From NCBI RefSeq assembly GCF_035944375.1, contig NZ_DASZBE010000008.1: a stretch of 64,000 nucleotides of DNA; one strand, 5' to 3'. Positions 30,034 to 40,222 of the stretch are shown piece after piece (positions within the stretch are counted from its first letter, which is position 1; every line of letters begins with the position of its first letter). Under the pieces are notes generated by a model. That model saw nothing but the letters and a program-made list of their open reading frames with translations. It did not search any database and was not told the DNA's origin. Both the position numbers and the translations under genes were made by a program. The stretch is from Allobosea sp035944375. Its GTDB lineage: Bacteria; Pseudomonadota; Alphaproteobacteria; Rhizobiales; Beijerinckiaceae.

Positions 30034-30231
30034 TCAGGCGGTGATGTCGACGGCTTGCCCCTGCCCGGCAGGAAGGGCCGCCTGCATCTGTTCGCTGCTC
30101 TGCTGGAGCAGGGCGACGATGGCCTGGTCGCTCTGTGTCTGCTGGCGCAGCATCTCCGTCTGCAGCGCCTGCTGCGTCGAGGCCGCCTGCATGGCGGCGA
30201 AGCTCTGCGCGATAGCCATGGAGTCGCTCAT
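30034..30231 (-). CDS. Small Gln/Ala-rich protein, possibly YjfB-like
   Basis: This 65-residue protein has an ATG start at 30231 and a heptad-like, Gln/Ala/Met-rich helical sequence (SFAAMQAASTQQALQTEMLR), predicted as one long amphipathic helix without a signal or membrane segment. Its size and pattern resemble the small YjfB 'putative motility' family, but I cannot confirm that. It is followed by the thiC riboswitch and preceded by a gap with a hairpin. The start is supported by an upstream GGAGGATCCCCG (minus strand). Confidence 0.6.
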   Translation of the reverse strand: MSDSMAIAQSFAAMQAASTQQALQTEMLRQQTQSDQAIVALLQQSSEQMQAALPAGQGQAVDITA

Positions 30232-30314
30232 CGGGGATCCTCCGTCACAGCGGTGATAAGCGCGGGGGGTTGAGCCTTCGTGAACGCGATGCCGCGAAAA
30301 CGCGGTCCCATGCA

Positions 30315-30340
30315 GGAAGGCCGCCTCGCGGCGGCCTTCC
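30315..30340. terminator. Hairpin downstream of the OmpA-domain gene
   Basis: A perfect 11-bp stem (GGAAGGCCGCC/GGCGGCCTTCC) with a TCGC loop lies 25 bases beyond the minus-strand OmpA-domain gene. It lacks a T-tract on either strand, so its role as a terminator is uncertain. Confidence 0.5.
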
Positions 30341-30365
30341 GTATCGAGCGTGAGAGCTGGTCCGA

Positions 30366-32216
30366 TCAGCCGCCCTGCCCCGCCAGCAGCGGCGTGATCC
30401 GCCGCAGCGTGACGCGGCGGTTCAGGCGCTCGGCCTCCTGGGTCGCAACCTTGAGGTATTGCTCGCCATAGCCCTGCGTCGTCAGGTTCTCGGGCGGCAC
30501 ACCGAAATCGCGGGTCAGGATTTCCGCGACCGACTGGGCGCGACGATCCGACAGCGACAGATTGTCGATATCGGGGCCGACGGCATCGGTGTGGCCCTCG
30601 ACCAGGAAGACCTCGTTGGGCGAGGCTTTCAGCGCACGGCGGATCGAATCGGCGATGACCGCGAGGCGCTGCGCCTGACCGGGCGCGATGTCCCAGGAGG
30701 CGGTGGCGAAGGTCACGGTGTCGATGTCGACGCTGCGCATCTGCGCCCGCAGATCGGGCGAATAGCGGACCTCGTCGAGGGTATAGCGACGCGGAATAGG
30801 CCCGAGCGGCGGGGCGACGATGGTGTCGTAGATCAGGCCTTCATCGGCCTGCTCGGCTTCGACGACGTAGCGCTCGCGCGGGATGCGCAGTGCCGGGCGC
30901 TCCAGCACGACGATCTCGTCCGAGAAGCGGTCGCGCGGCCGGTCGCGGCGGGTATTGTCGATGATCACGACCTCCCTGCCCTCGCGGTCGAGCCGGGCAC
31001 GCCGCAGCAGGCGGCCGTTCTCGTCGGTGATGGTGACGATGCGGGTGCCATTGGGCCGCTCGAAGACGGTGCGGTTCTCGTCGCCGCGCCGCTCGGTGCG
31101 CCCTTCCAGCCCGAGATCGCGGAAGCGCTGCGTCTCGTCGCGGCGGATGATGGTGCGGTCGTTGTCGCGAATAATGGTGCGGCCCGGCTCGCGGATGATG
31201 GTGACATCACCCTCCCGCCGCTCCTCGCGGCGACCGCGCACATCCTCCAGCCGCTGCGCTCCTTGCGTCGCCATGATGCCTCCGAGGACACCGGCGCCGA
31301 GGCCAATGGCGGCCGCGCCGCCGAGGCCGCTGCCACTGCGGCGCCCTTGGCGTGGGTCGGTGGCCTGACCCGGCACGCCGCCGGGCCCCGCGGGCGGGGC
31401 GGCCTGGGTCTGGCCATCACGCAGCGCGGGGGCCGGCGTGGCCGGGGGCGGGGCAACGGGAGCCGCTTGGGGCGCCGGAGGCTGGGTTTGCGGCGCCGGA
31501 GGCTGGGTCGGCGCGGGCGGGGCCGTGAGGCTCTGCGGCGCGGTGGGCGCGGCAGGCGGCGTCGGGGCGGTCGGCGCAACCGAAGGCGCCGCCGGGGCCG
31601 GAGTTGTGCGGTTCTGCGGGGCTGGCTGTGGAGTTGGCGGGGCCGCAGGCCCGGCAGCGGGGCCCCGGCGCTCGGCGGGAGACGATCGCTCCGCGGGAGG
31701 CTGGCGCTCGGGCGCGGCGGCAGGCGGACGCGGCGGCGTCGGCCGGACAGCTGGCTCGCCATCCACCGGCGGCACGGGCACCGGGCGGGCGGGCTGCTGG
31801 CCAGACGGCGGCGCGGTGATCGAGGGGGCCGGGCGCGGCATCGGCGGGTCGCGCCGCGGCTCGGGCTCCGCACGCGGCGGCGCAGCCTCCGTCGGGGCCG
31901 GGGCGCGGGGGGCCGCGGGCGGGGCAGCGGTGGGCGCCTGCGGGGCGCTCGGCCGCTGGATGGCCGGGGACGCGCCCGGCGGCCGCGGTGCGTCGGGGCG
32001 CTCCGATCCGGGAGCCGCAGGACCACCCGGGGCTCGCGGGACGCCCGGCGCACGCTCGCGGCGCGGCTGGCCCGGCTGGTCGTCGGCCTGGGGCGGCACC
32101 TGGGCGAGTTGTGGGAAGCGGTCGGGAGCGGCGGCGGCCACCCTTCCCCCCGCCTGCGACAGGGCGATGGCGGGGAGAATGGTGCCGACCAGAAGCCAGT
32201 TCTTGGTGCGCGTCAT
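30366..32216 (-). CDS. OmpA-domain protein with long Pro/Ala-rich linker
   Basis: I use the ATG at 32216 (MTRTKNWLLVGTILPAIALS), giving 616 residues and a plausible signal peptide; the frame extends nine codons further. From about residue 35 to 300 the sequence is a Pro/Ala/Arg low-complexity linker. A glycine-rich segment (GAAAIGLGAGVLGGIMATQ) follows, then an Arg/Glu repeat region (TIIREPGRTIIRDNDRTIIR). The C-terminal OmpA domain contains VEGHTDAVGPDIDNLSLSDR and AERLNRRVTLRR, the peptidoglycan-binding signature. It probably tethers the envelope to peptidoglycan across a wide periplasmic gap. The linker composition must be checked for translation errors or length polymorphism. Confidence 0.85.
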   Translation of the reverse strand: MTRTKNWLLVGTILPAIALSQAGGRVAAAAPDRFPQLAQVPPQADDQPGQPRRERAPGVPRAPGGPAAPGSERPDAPRPPGASPAIQRPSAPQAPTAAPPAAPRAPAPTEAAPPRAEPEPRRDPPMPRPAPSITAPPSGQQPARPVPVPPVDGEPAVRPTPPRPPAAAPERQPPAERSSPAERRGPAAGPAAPPTPQPAPQNRTTPAPAAPSVAPTAPTPPAAPTAPQSLTAPPAPTQPPAPQTQPPAPQAAPVAPPPATPAPALRDGQTQAAPPAGPGGVPGQATDPRQGRRSGSGLGGAAAIGLGAGVLGGIMATQGAQRLEDVRGRREERREGDVTIIREPGRTIIRDNDRTIIRRDETQRFRDLGLEGRTERRGDENRTVFERPNGTRIVTITDENGRLLRRARLDREGREVVIIDNTRRDRPRDRFSDEIVVLERPALRIPRERYVVEAEQADEGLIYDTIVAPPLGPIPRRYTLDEVRYSPDLRAQMRSVDIDTVTFATASWDIAPGQAQRLAVIADSIRRALKASPNEVFLVEGHTDAVGPDIDNLSLSDRRAQSVAEILTRDFGVPPENLTTQGYGEQYLKVATQEAERLNRRVTLRRITPLLAGQGG

Positions 32217-32300
32217 GAAAATCCGTTTCCGTTTTCGTCTCAACGCGAGAACGCGCCGGATGCGCTGAACCCGTCCTGAACCAAAAACGGCGGAAATCGG

Positions 32301-32323
32301 GCCCGGTTCCGCAGGAACCGGGC
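32301..32323. terminator. Hairpin after the deacetylase-type gene
   Basis: GCCCGGTTCC and GGAACCGGGC form a perfect 10-bp stem with a 3-base loop, 10 bases past the minus-strand deacetylase stop. The minus strand continues into CCGCCGTTTTTGG, a weak delayed T-tract. It may end the upstream ABC operon. Confidence 0.6.
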
Positions 32324-32333
32324 GGCGCGTCCT

Positions 32334-33233
32334 TTAGATGCCGGCCTGCTCCTTCACGAAGGCGGCGATCTCGGCATGGCTGGCGAACCAGACGTCGGGC
32401 ATCTCCTTGATGTGGGAGATCAGCTTTTCGAGGATCCAGATGCGCGAGCGGTAGGTGATGACATGCGGGTGCATGGTCAACAGGAACAGCCCGCCCTCCT
32501 CATAGGCGCGGTCGAACTCGCGGCGGAAGATGTCGAACACGGCTTCCGGCGCCGTATAGGGCCGCAGCGCCTGAAAGCGGTTCATGTTGAAATAGACGGC
32601 ATCGTCGCGGATCCATTCGACCGGCAATTCGACCATGCCGGTTGGCTCGCCTTTCTCGATGATCTCATAGGGGTCGTCGTCGGCGAACAGCGAGGAATCG
32701 TAGAGCAGGCCGAGCTCGCGCTCGATCGAGAGCGTCACCTCGGAGAAATCCCATGAGGGAGTGCGCATCCCGACCGGGCGAACGCCGGTGATCTTTTCCA
32801 AGGTGTCGGCGGAACGCAGATGCAGTTCGCGCTCGGCCTCGGGCGGCACGGCGGTGTTGACCTCGTGGATCCAGCCATGGAGGCCGATCTCGTGGCCCTC
32901 CGCGATCACGCGGCGCTGCTCGTCCGGGTAAAGCAGCGCAGTGACGGCCGGGACGAAGAAGGTCGCCTGGATGTCCTCCTTCTTCATGAGGTCGAGGATG
33001 CGGGGCATGCCGACGCGGTTGCCGTACTGGCCCCAGGACAGCCGCCCGACCGACTTGCCGCCGTCCCGCAGTTCATTGGTCTCATGGTCGACGTCGAAGG
33101 AGAGCGCGACCGCGCAGCGCGTTCCGTTCTTCCATTTCGCCGGCTTCAGGTTGCGGCCGGCGCGCACGCGATCGACCTTGGCGCGCCAGGTCTCTTCCGG
33201 CCACTGCCAGGGGAGGAGTTCGGGTTCGGACAT
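32334..33233 (-). CDS. Polysaccharide deacetylase-family (NodB/PuuE-like) hydrolase
   Basis: I use the ATG at 33233 (MSEPELLPWQWPEETW), because AAAGGAG precedes it on the minus strand. The 299-residue protein has NodB-fold motifs: SFDVDHETNEL with the first metal Asp, HEIGLHGWIHEVN with His ligands, and MRTPSWDFSEVTL with the conserved Arg. The terminal region YDSSLFADDDPYEI is also typical. The family deacetylates polysaccharides, but members without a signal peptide such as this one include PuuE-type allantoinases that hydrolyse cyclic amides. It is the last gene of an ABC-importer operon with a creatininase-family enzyme, so a cyclic-amide substrate is plausible. Confidence 0.82.
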   Translation of the reverse strand: MSEPELLPWQWPEETWRAKVDRVRAGRNLKPAKWKNGTRCAVALSFDVDHETNELRDGGKSVGRLSWGQYGNRVGMPRILDLMKKEDIQATFFVPAVTALLYPDEQRRVIAEGHEIGLHGWIHEVNTAVPPEAERELHLRSADTLEKITGVRPVGMRTPSWDFSEVTLSIERELGLLYDSSLFADDDPYEIIEKGEPTGMVELPVEWIRDDAVYFNMNRFQALRPYTAPEAVFDIFRREFDRAYEEGGLFLLTMHPHVITYRSRIWILEKLISHIKEMPDVWFASHAEIAAFVKEQAGI

Positions 33234-33341
33234 GGGTGGGGCTCCTTTGTCGATGCACGTCACGCTCGGGCGCGACCCGAGCATCTCTGACCGGAGATTC
33301 TCGGGTCTGCACTGCGCTTCGCCCGAAAATGACGGAAAAGG

Positions 33342-35045
<1,704 letters not shown>

Positions 35046-35076
35046 CACGAGGTCTTTCGCCGATCGTGACGCTCCT

Positions 35077-35186
35077 CCCTTCCCCCTTGTGGGGAAGGGT
35101 ATGGGGATGGGGGTCGCGCCGCCTGGTGAGCGCTCACCGAGCGGGCCGACCCCCACCCCTGCCCCTCCCCACAAGGGGGAGGGGTT
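35077..35186. repeat. Intergenic inverted repeat, GGGGAGGGG family (copy 2)
   Basis: CCTCCCTTCCCCCTTGTGGGGA on the left (from 35074) faces CCCCTCCCCACAAGGGGGAG on the right. Between them is a 9-bp pair of arms around GCCTGGTGAGCGCTCACC. It overlaps the frame extension of the ATPase gene, so the ATG at 35045 is the real start. Confidence 0.75.
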
Positions 35187-35223
35187 AGCGCGCGGTTCGA
35201 AAGCCTTTCCGAACAAGGCGCCA

Positions 35224-36120
35224 TCATCGCTTCAGCCTCGGATTGACCTGGTCGCGAATGCGGTCGCCGACGAGGTTGATGGCGACGATCAGCACGATCA
35301 GGGCAATGCCGGGGTAGATCGAGATCCAGTAGCGGCCAGACAGCATGTACTGGAAGCCGTTGGAGATCAGCATGCCCAGCGAGGGCTCGGTCACGGGCAG
35401 GCCGACGCCGAGGAAGGAGAGCGTTGCCTCCAGCGCAATCGCGCTCGCCACCTGCACGGTCGCGACCACGATCAGCGGCGGCAGGCAGTTGGGGAAGATG
35501 TGCTTGAGCACGACGCGCTTGGCCGGCAGCGGCGTCGAGAGCACCGCCTCGACATAATCCTTGCCGCGCTCGGCGGAGGCTGCGCCATGGGCGGTGCGGG
35601 CGAAATAGGCGTATTGCGCCGCCGCCAGCGCCGCGATCAGCTGCATCTTGCCCTGGCCGAGCAGGGCCGAGAGGACGAGCGCCAGCAGGATCGCCGGGAA
35701 GGCGAGCTGGAGATCGACGACGCGCATGATGAAGGCTTCCCAGCGGCCGCCGAGATAGGCTGCGCCGACGCCCAGCGTCACGCCGAGGGTGAAGGCCAGC
35801 GAACCGGCGATCAGCCCCATCTGCAGCGAAATGCGCAAGCCATAGAGAATGGCCGAGAACAGGTCCCGGCCCTGCGCGTCCGTGCCGAGGATATGGGTGT
35901 AGCCGGCCGAGCCGACGAAACCGGGCGGGCGGCGAGCATCCATCAGGACGAGATTGGCGAGGTCATAGGGGTTCTGCGGCGCGACCAGCGGCGCGAAGAT
36001 CGCGACACCGAGCATCAGCACGACGACGCCGAGCGCCACGACCGCGACCCTGCTCTCCTGGAACTCGGCCCAGAAGCGCGCGACCGGAGAGATCTCCCGG
36101 GCTGGAACGGGCTGTTTCAT
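35224..36120 (-). CDS. Peptide-type ABC transporter permease DppC
   Basis: The ATG at 36120 overlaps the dppB stop (ATGA). The 298-residue protein opens with a short cytoplasmic N-terminus (MKQPVPAREISPVARFWAEF) and the first helix VVALGVVVLMLGVAIFAPLV. It then has the DppC-type GTDAQGRDLFSAILYGLRISLQ segment (its second part shown here as GTDAQGRDLFSAILYGLRIS). The EAA loop near AIALEATLSFLGVGL contacts the ATPase. It forms the substrate pore with DppB in the inner membrane. The gap of about 178 bases to the ATPase gene is filled by a repeat. Confidence 0.94.
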   Translation of the reverse strand: MKQPVPAREISPVARFWAEFQESRVAVVALGVVVLMLGVAIFAPLVAPQNPYDLANLVLMDARRPPGFVGSAGYTHILGTDAQGRDLFSAILYGLRISLQMGLIAGSLAFTLGVTLGVGAAYLGGRWEAFIMRVVDLQLAFPAILLALVLSALLGQGKMQLIAALAAAQYAYFARTAHGAASAERGKDYVEAVLSTPLPAKRVVLKHIFPNCLPPLIVVATVQVASAIALEATLSFLGVGLPVTEPSLGMLISNGFQYMLSGRYWISIYPGIALIVLIVAINLVGDRIRDQVNPRLKR

Positions 36121-37091
36121 CGCGAGCCCGCCCGGCGCAGCCGCGGATCGAGCCCGACATAGGCGAGATCGACGAGGAAGTTGATCATGATGAAAACGAA
36201 GGAGACGAGCATCAGATAGGCCACCATCACCGGCCGGTCGAGCGAGGTGATCGAATCGATGATCAGCTTGCCGATGCCGGGCCAGGAGAAGATCGTCTCG
36301 GTGACGACGGCAAACGCCAGCGTCGAGGCGAATTCGAGTCCGAAGACGGTGACCAGCGGGATCGCGATCAGCCGCAGCACATGCCGGCGCAGCACGGTCC
36401 ATTCGGAGAGGCCGGCGGCGCGAGCGAACTTCACCGTGTCCGACAGCATCGCCTCGCGGGTGCCGGCGCGGGCCAGCCGCGTCATCAAAGCGAGCTTGAA
36501 GAAGGCGAGATTGCACGCCGGCAGCAAAAGATGGCTCAGCCCGTTGGCGGTGAGGAAGCTCCATTCGACGCCGAAGAGCGGCAGGGTCGCGCCACGCCCG
36601 CCGGCCGGCAGCCATTGCAGTTCGACGGCGAAGGCGATGATCAAAACGAGGCCGATCCAGAAGGTCGGCACCGAGAAGCCGAGGATCGAGATCGTCATGA
36701 TCGCCTTGGCGGCAAAGCCATCCGGCTTGTAGCCGGCATAGATGCCGGCCGGAATGCCGATGAGAGCCGCGCCGCAGACCGCCGCCAGCGTCAGTTCCAG
36801 CGTCGCCGGCAGGCGCGACAGAATGAGGTCCAGCACCGGCATGCCGAAGACGAAGGAGCGGCCAAAATCGCCCTGCAGGATGCGGCCGAGGAAGGTGAAG
36901 TACTGAACATAGAGCGGCTGATCGAGGCCGTAGCGCGCGATGGTATCGAGCCGGATGTCCTGGCTGACATCGGGCCCGATCAGCACGTCGATCGGGTTGC
37001 CGATGGCATAGACGCCGATGAAGACGAGCGCCGACATCACGAGCATGACGACCAGCGCCTGCCCCAGCCGGCCGAGGATGTGGCCTAGCAT
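36117..37091 (-). CDS. Peptide-type ABC transporter permease DppB
   Basis: This 324-residue protein has six hydrophobic helices. It starts MLGHILGRLGQALVVMLVMS and contains the DppB-typical GRILQGDFGRSF near residues 70-80. The cytoplasmic EAA loop is in the FARAAGLSEWTVLRRHVL region. The ATG at 37091 follows a repeat in the 118-base gap after the creatininase-family gene. It pairs with DppC in the inner membrane. I infer import of a small amide- or peptide-like compound because the operon also carries a creatininase-type amidohydrolase and a deacetylase-type hydrolase. Confidence 0.94.
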   Translation of the reverse strand: MLGHILGRLGQALVVMLVMSALVFIGVYAIGNPIDVLIGPDVSQDIRLDTIARYGLDQPLYVQYFTFLGRILQGDFGRSFVFGMPVLDLILSRLPATLELTLAAVCGAALIGIPAGIYAGYKPDGFAAKAIMTISILGFSVPTFWIGLVLIIAFAVELQWLPAGGRGATLPLFGVEWSFLTANGLSHLLLPACNLAFFKLALMTRLARAGTREAMLSDTVKFARAAGLSEWTVLRRHVLRLIAIPLVTVFGLEFASTLAFAVVTETIFSWPGIGKLIIDSITSLDRPVMVAYLMLVSFVFIMINFLVDLAYVGLDPRLRRAGSR

Positions 37092-37126
37092 GACGAAACA
37101 GCCCAGCTAGAACCGAAGCCATCCGT

Positions 37127-37200
37127 CATTGCGATCGCAGCGAAGCCATCCCGGCAGGCGTCGAGCGCGGCCGGTGAATTGCTTCGCTGCGCTCGCAATG
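37127..37200. repeat. Intergenic inverted repeat, CATTGCGAxCGCAGCGAAG family
   Basis: CATTGCGATCGCAGCGAAG at 37127-37145 is mirrored by CTTCGCTGCGCTCGCAATG at 37182-37200, with one mismatch. I recognise this type of short palindrome as common between genes in Bradyrhizobium and relatives. It fills most of the gap between dppB and the creatininase-type gene. Confidence 0.7.
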
Positions 37201-37209
37201 TGGTGGCGC

Positions 37210-37911
37210 TCACGGCCAGTTCTCCACCATCGCGGCGCGCGTTTCCTCGACGCCGACCTGCCAGAGGCTGAGCATCTCGTTGTCGGAGCGCTGGTAGCGG
37301 CCGTGGAAATTGCCGTCGCCGAGGATCTCGCGCCTCCGCGCCGGATTGGCGGCCTGATAGAGGGCTGCGTTGAAGGGCGGCTTGAGCGCATCGGGCATGG
37401 CCACGCCTTCGAGTCGGGTCCAGGGAAAATTCTCCATCCAGGACGCATGCGATGCTGCAGGATCGACCGCCTTGACCGCCTCCTGGAAGCGCGGGCCTGC
37501 CCACCAGTTGTGCATCCTCACGCTGGCATCGGTGCGCTTGCCCATCCATTCGGTCGCCAGCGTCATCACCGGCGAATTGCCACCATGACCGTTGACCAGC
37601 ACGATGCGGCGGAAGCCCGAGCGATAGAACGCCTCGAGCATATCCTCCATCACGGCGACATAGGTGCTCATGCGCAGCGAGACCGTGCCCGGATAGGCGG
37701 CGAAGGCCGGGGTCATGCCATAGGCCAGCACGGGAAAGACGGGGATGTCGAGCGGCTCGGCCGCGTCATGGGCGACCTTCTCGGCGAGGATCGCATCGGT
37801 CGCCAGGCTGAGGAAGGCGTGCTGCTCGACGCAGCCCAGCGGCAGGACGCAGCGGTCGTCGCGCTTCGCCTGCGCTTCGATCTGCATCCAGTTCATCTCG
37901 GCGACACGCAC
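37210..37911 (-). CDS. Creatininase-family amidohydrolase
   Basis: This 233-residue protein has the family layout. PLGCVEQHAFLSLATDAILA supplies metal-binding Glu, His and Asp, with a two-residue difference from the usual TEQHGPHLPLGTD. It continues with YPGTVSLRMSTYV and IVLVNGHGGN, and a later Glu-containing segment. Members hydrolyse cyclic amides such as creatinine or N-formylamino groups (e.g. formamidase-like MftE); this subgroup is uncharacterised. It is the first gene of the minus-strand import operon, immediately before dppB, so it probably acts on the imported substrate in the cytosol. The ATG at 37911 is 161 bases from the divergent MarR start. Confidence 0.9.
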   Translation of the reverse strand: MRVAEMNWMQIEAQAKRDDRCVLPLGCVEQHAFLSLATDAILAEKVAHDAAEPLDIPVFPVLAYGMTPAFAAYPGTVSLRMSTYVAVMEDMLEAFYRSGFRRIVLVNGHGGNSPVMTLATEWMGKRTDASVRMHNWWAGPRFQEAVKAVDPAASHASWMENFPWTRLEGVAMPDALKPPFNAALYQAANPARRREILGDGNFHGRYQRSDNEMLSLWQVGVEETRAAMVENWP

Positions 37912-38030
37912 GGCCTGATCCTTGCTTGGAGGTAGTACTCGATGGGCGCAGCAGAATCGGATTGCCCGCGCGACGCGGCTCCATCATCCTCGCTTCCCTG
38001 CATCCTTGACTCTCGCGCCCGACAGCGTCA

Positions 38031-38046
38031 AGTTCCATTTGGAACT
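38031..38046. promoter_or_regulatory. Inverted-repeat operator-like site in the divergent promoter region
   Basis: AGTTCCATTTGGAACT has 7-bp perfect arms (AGTTCCA/TGGAACT) around a 2-base centre. It lies 27 bases before the MarR start and 120 bases before the creatininase-type gene. Its size and symmetry suit the MarR protein encoded next to it, which could repress both arms. Confidence 0.55.
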
Positions 38047-38072
38047 ATCAGGGGACGGGGAGGGCCTTGGAG

Positions 38073-38624
38073 ATGCGTCGCGCGCCAACGGCAGTTTCGC
38101 GTGTCGGCGCCTCGCGTGAGAAGGCGCTCACAGAGCTCGACCCGCTGACCGTCACCAAGTTGTGGGACAACCCCTGCTGGCTGTCCTTCCGCCTGAATTT
38201 CATCGCCTTCCGCTTCAACGATCCGGTCTATCGCTGGATCGAGACCCGCTACGGACTTGTCCGGCCCGAATTCGTCGCGCTCTATGCCGTCGGCCTGCGT
38301 GACGGGGTGGCCGCCAAGAACATCGTCGCCTCCTCGGGCCTGCCGAAAAACACGCTCAGCCGCTCGATCCAGCGGCTGCTGCAGCGGCGCCTGCTGCGCC
38401 GGGAGACCGATCCAGAGGACCTGCGAAGCTTCGTCCTCTACCTGACCGCGCCCGGCCGTGCGATCTTCGAGGAAACGATGCCGCTGATGATCCAGCAGCA
38501 GACAGCGATGCTGTCCGCGCTCACCGACGCCGAGCAGCGCCAGCTCTGCGAACTCATGGACAAGCTGGTGATCGCCTCACCGACCTGGCCCCACGATCTC
38601 GAAAAAGAGGGAACCGCACCATGA
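38073..38624 (+). CDS. MarR-family transcriptional regulator
   Basis: I prefer the ATG at 38073 (MRRAPTAVSRVGASR); a TTG six bases upstream would add two residues. The 183-residue protein has a winged helix-turn-helix with KNIVASSGLPKNTLSRSIQRL, wing RRLLRRETDPEDLRSFVL and C-terminal helices for dimerisation. MarR proteins sense small aromatic or amide ligands and release DNA. It overlaps the binding-protein gene by ATGA, so it is co-transcribed with it. A matching inverted repeat lies just upstream. The Tyr/Trp/Phe-rich N-terminal region is longer than in most MarR proteins. Confidence 0.93.
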   Translation: MRRAPTAVSRVGASREKALTELDPLTVTKLWDNPCWLSFRLNFIAFRFNDPVYRWIETRYGLVRPEFVALYAVGLRDGVAAKNIVASSGLPKNTLSRSIQRLLQRRLLRRETDPEDLRSFVLYLTAPGRAIFEETMPLMIQQQTAMLSALTDAEQRQLCELMDKLVIASPTWPHDLEKEGTAP

Positions 38625-40210
38625 ACATCCACATCGCCCGCGTCACCGCCCTGGCCCTTCTGCTGGGGACGTCCGTCTCGACGGCCGCGCTCGCCCAGAA
38701 CCTGACCATCGGCGTGCGCGCCGGGCCAGATTCGATCGACCCGCATTTCACCGCGACCGGTACCCATGCCGAGTCGCTGAAGCACATCTTCGATACGCTG
38801 ACCTGGTCGGGCGACAAGCTGCAGATCGAGCCGCGGCTCGCCACGAGCTGGAAGGCGATCGCGCCCGATACCTGGGAGTTCAAGCTGCGCTCCGGCGTCA
38901 AGTTCCATGACGGCTCGGACTTCACGGCCGAAGACGTCAAGTTCTCGATCGAGCGCATCCCGGTCGTCGCCGGCCCGAACCCGACGACGATCTATGTGCG
39001 CCGCGTCAAGGAGGTGAAGATCATCGACCCGCTGACGGTCCACATCGTCACCGACGGACCGGCGCCGAACCTGCCCAACGACTTCATCCGCCTGTTCATC
39101 GTCTCGTCCAAGGCCGCCGCCGGGCTGACCAAGGACAATGCCAACGAGACCTTCAACTCCGGCAAGGCCGCGATCGGCACCGGCCCTTACAAATTCGTCT
39201 CCTGGACGCCGAAGGACCAGCTCGTGCTGGAGCGCTTCGACGGCTACTGGGGCCCGAAGGAGCCCTGGGCGCGCGTCGTGCGCAAGGAACTGCCCAACGA
39301 CGCCGCCCGCGTCGCCCAGCTCAAGGCCGGACAGGTCGACATCATCGTGCGCGCGCCGGCTTCCGACGTCGCGACGCTGAAGCGCGACCCGAAGCTCACA
39401 GTGGCCACGATCGACACCGTCTATGTCTTCAACATGGAACTCGACATGCGGGACAAGTCCCCGCAGATCAGCGCCAAGGACGGCTCGCCCTTAGCCAAGA
39501 ACCCGCTGCAGGACCCGCGCGTGCGGGAGGCGATCGACCTCGCCATCGACCGGCCGGCGCTCGTCGAGATCGCCATGGAAGGCCTCGGCGCGCCGGTGAA
39601 CCAGCTCGTCACCTCCAGCATCGCCGGCTTCAACAAGAGCCTGCCGCCGCTGAAGGTCGACCTCGCCCGCGCCAAGAAGCTGCTCGAGGAGGCCGGCTAC
39701 CCCAACGGGTTCAAGACCACCTTCTCCTTCACCAGCGACCGTCTGCCGGGTGACCGCCAGGTCGGCACCTCGGTGGCGCAGATGCTCGCCCGCATCGGCC
39801 TCGACGTCACCGCCAACGCCCAGCCGGCAGCCGTGTTCTTCCCGGCCCGGACGCGCGCCGAGTTCTCGATGGCGATGTCGGGCTGGGGCACGCTGACGGG
39901 CGAGGCCAACTACACGCTCTCCTCGGTCGTCCACTCCAACGACCCGGCCAAGAAGCTCGGCGCCTTCAACGTGCTCGGCTACAAGAACCCCGATCTCGAC
40001 AAGCTGATCCAGGACGCCTCGGTCGAGCTCGACGAGGCCAAGCGCAACGATCTGCTCGCGCAGGCCAACGCCATCGTCGCCAAGGACCGGCCGCGCCTGC
40101 CGATCGTCGCCGTCGGCTCGGCCTGGGCGATGCAGAAGGACAAGGTGACGATCGCCCCGCGCGTCGACGAGGACACGCTGGCGATGGACATCAAGCCCGC
40201 CAAGAAGTGA
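38621..40210 (+). CDS. Peptide-type ABC transporter substrate-binding protein (SBP family 5)
   Basis: This 529-residue protein has a signal peptide with cleavage expected after LGTSVSTAALAQ. The family-5 signature follows in LRSGVKFHDGSDFTAEDVKF and then DAARVAQLKAGQVDIIVRAP. It is likely the periplasmic receptor for the DppB/DppC/ATPase set encoded divergently. It is translationally coupled to the MarR gene, so synthesis of the receptor tracks the regulator. The substrate is not evident; family-5 proteins bind peptides, nickel, haem, glutathione and opine-like compounds. Confidence 0.94.
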   Translation: MNIHIARVTALALLLGTSVSTAALAQNLTIGVRAGPDSIDPHFTATGTHAESLKHIFDTLTWSGDKLQIEPRLATSWKAIAPDTWEFKLRSGVKFHDGSDFTAEDVKFSIERIPVVAGPNPTTIYVRRVKEVKIIDPLTVHIVTDGPAPNLPNDFIRLFIVSSKAAAGLTKDNANETFNSGKAAIGTGPYKFVSWTPKDQLVLERFDGYWGPKEPWARVVRKELPNDAARVAQLKAGQVDIIVRAPASDVATLKRDPKLTVATIDTVYVFNMELDMRDKSPQISAKDGSPLAKNPLQDPRVREAIDLAIDRPALVEIAMEGLGAPVNQLVTSSIAGFNKSLPPLKVDLARAKKLLEEAGYPNGFKTTFSFTSDRLPGDRQVGTSVAQMLARIGLDVTANAQPAAVFFPARTRAEFSMAMSGWGTLTGEANYTLSSVVHSNDPAKKLGAFNVLGYKNPDLDKLIQDASVELDEAKRNDLLAQANAIVAKDRPRLPIVAVGSAWAMQKDKVTIAPRVDEDTLAMDIKPAKK

Positions 40211-40222
40211 GGCCAGCCGCGT

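Noticed and set aside
35046..35216. N-terminal extension of the fused ABC ATPase
   Set aside because: It translates the GGGGAGGGG repeat and has no match to the family; the ATG at 35045 is preferred.
35224..37122. A single 632-codon frame covering both ABC permeases
   Set aside because: The two permeases overlap by ATGA in different frames; the long frame only continues by chance upstream of the true DppC start.
37127..37200. A terminator for the creatininase-type gene
   Set aside because: The hairpin arms are long and match a known intergenic repeat style; no T-tract follows on the minus strand.
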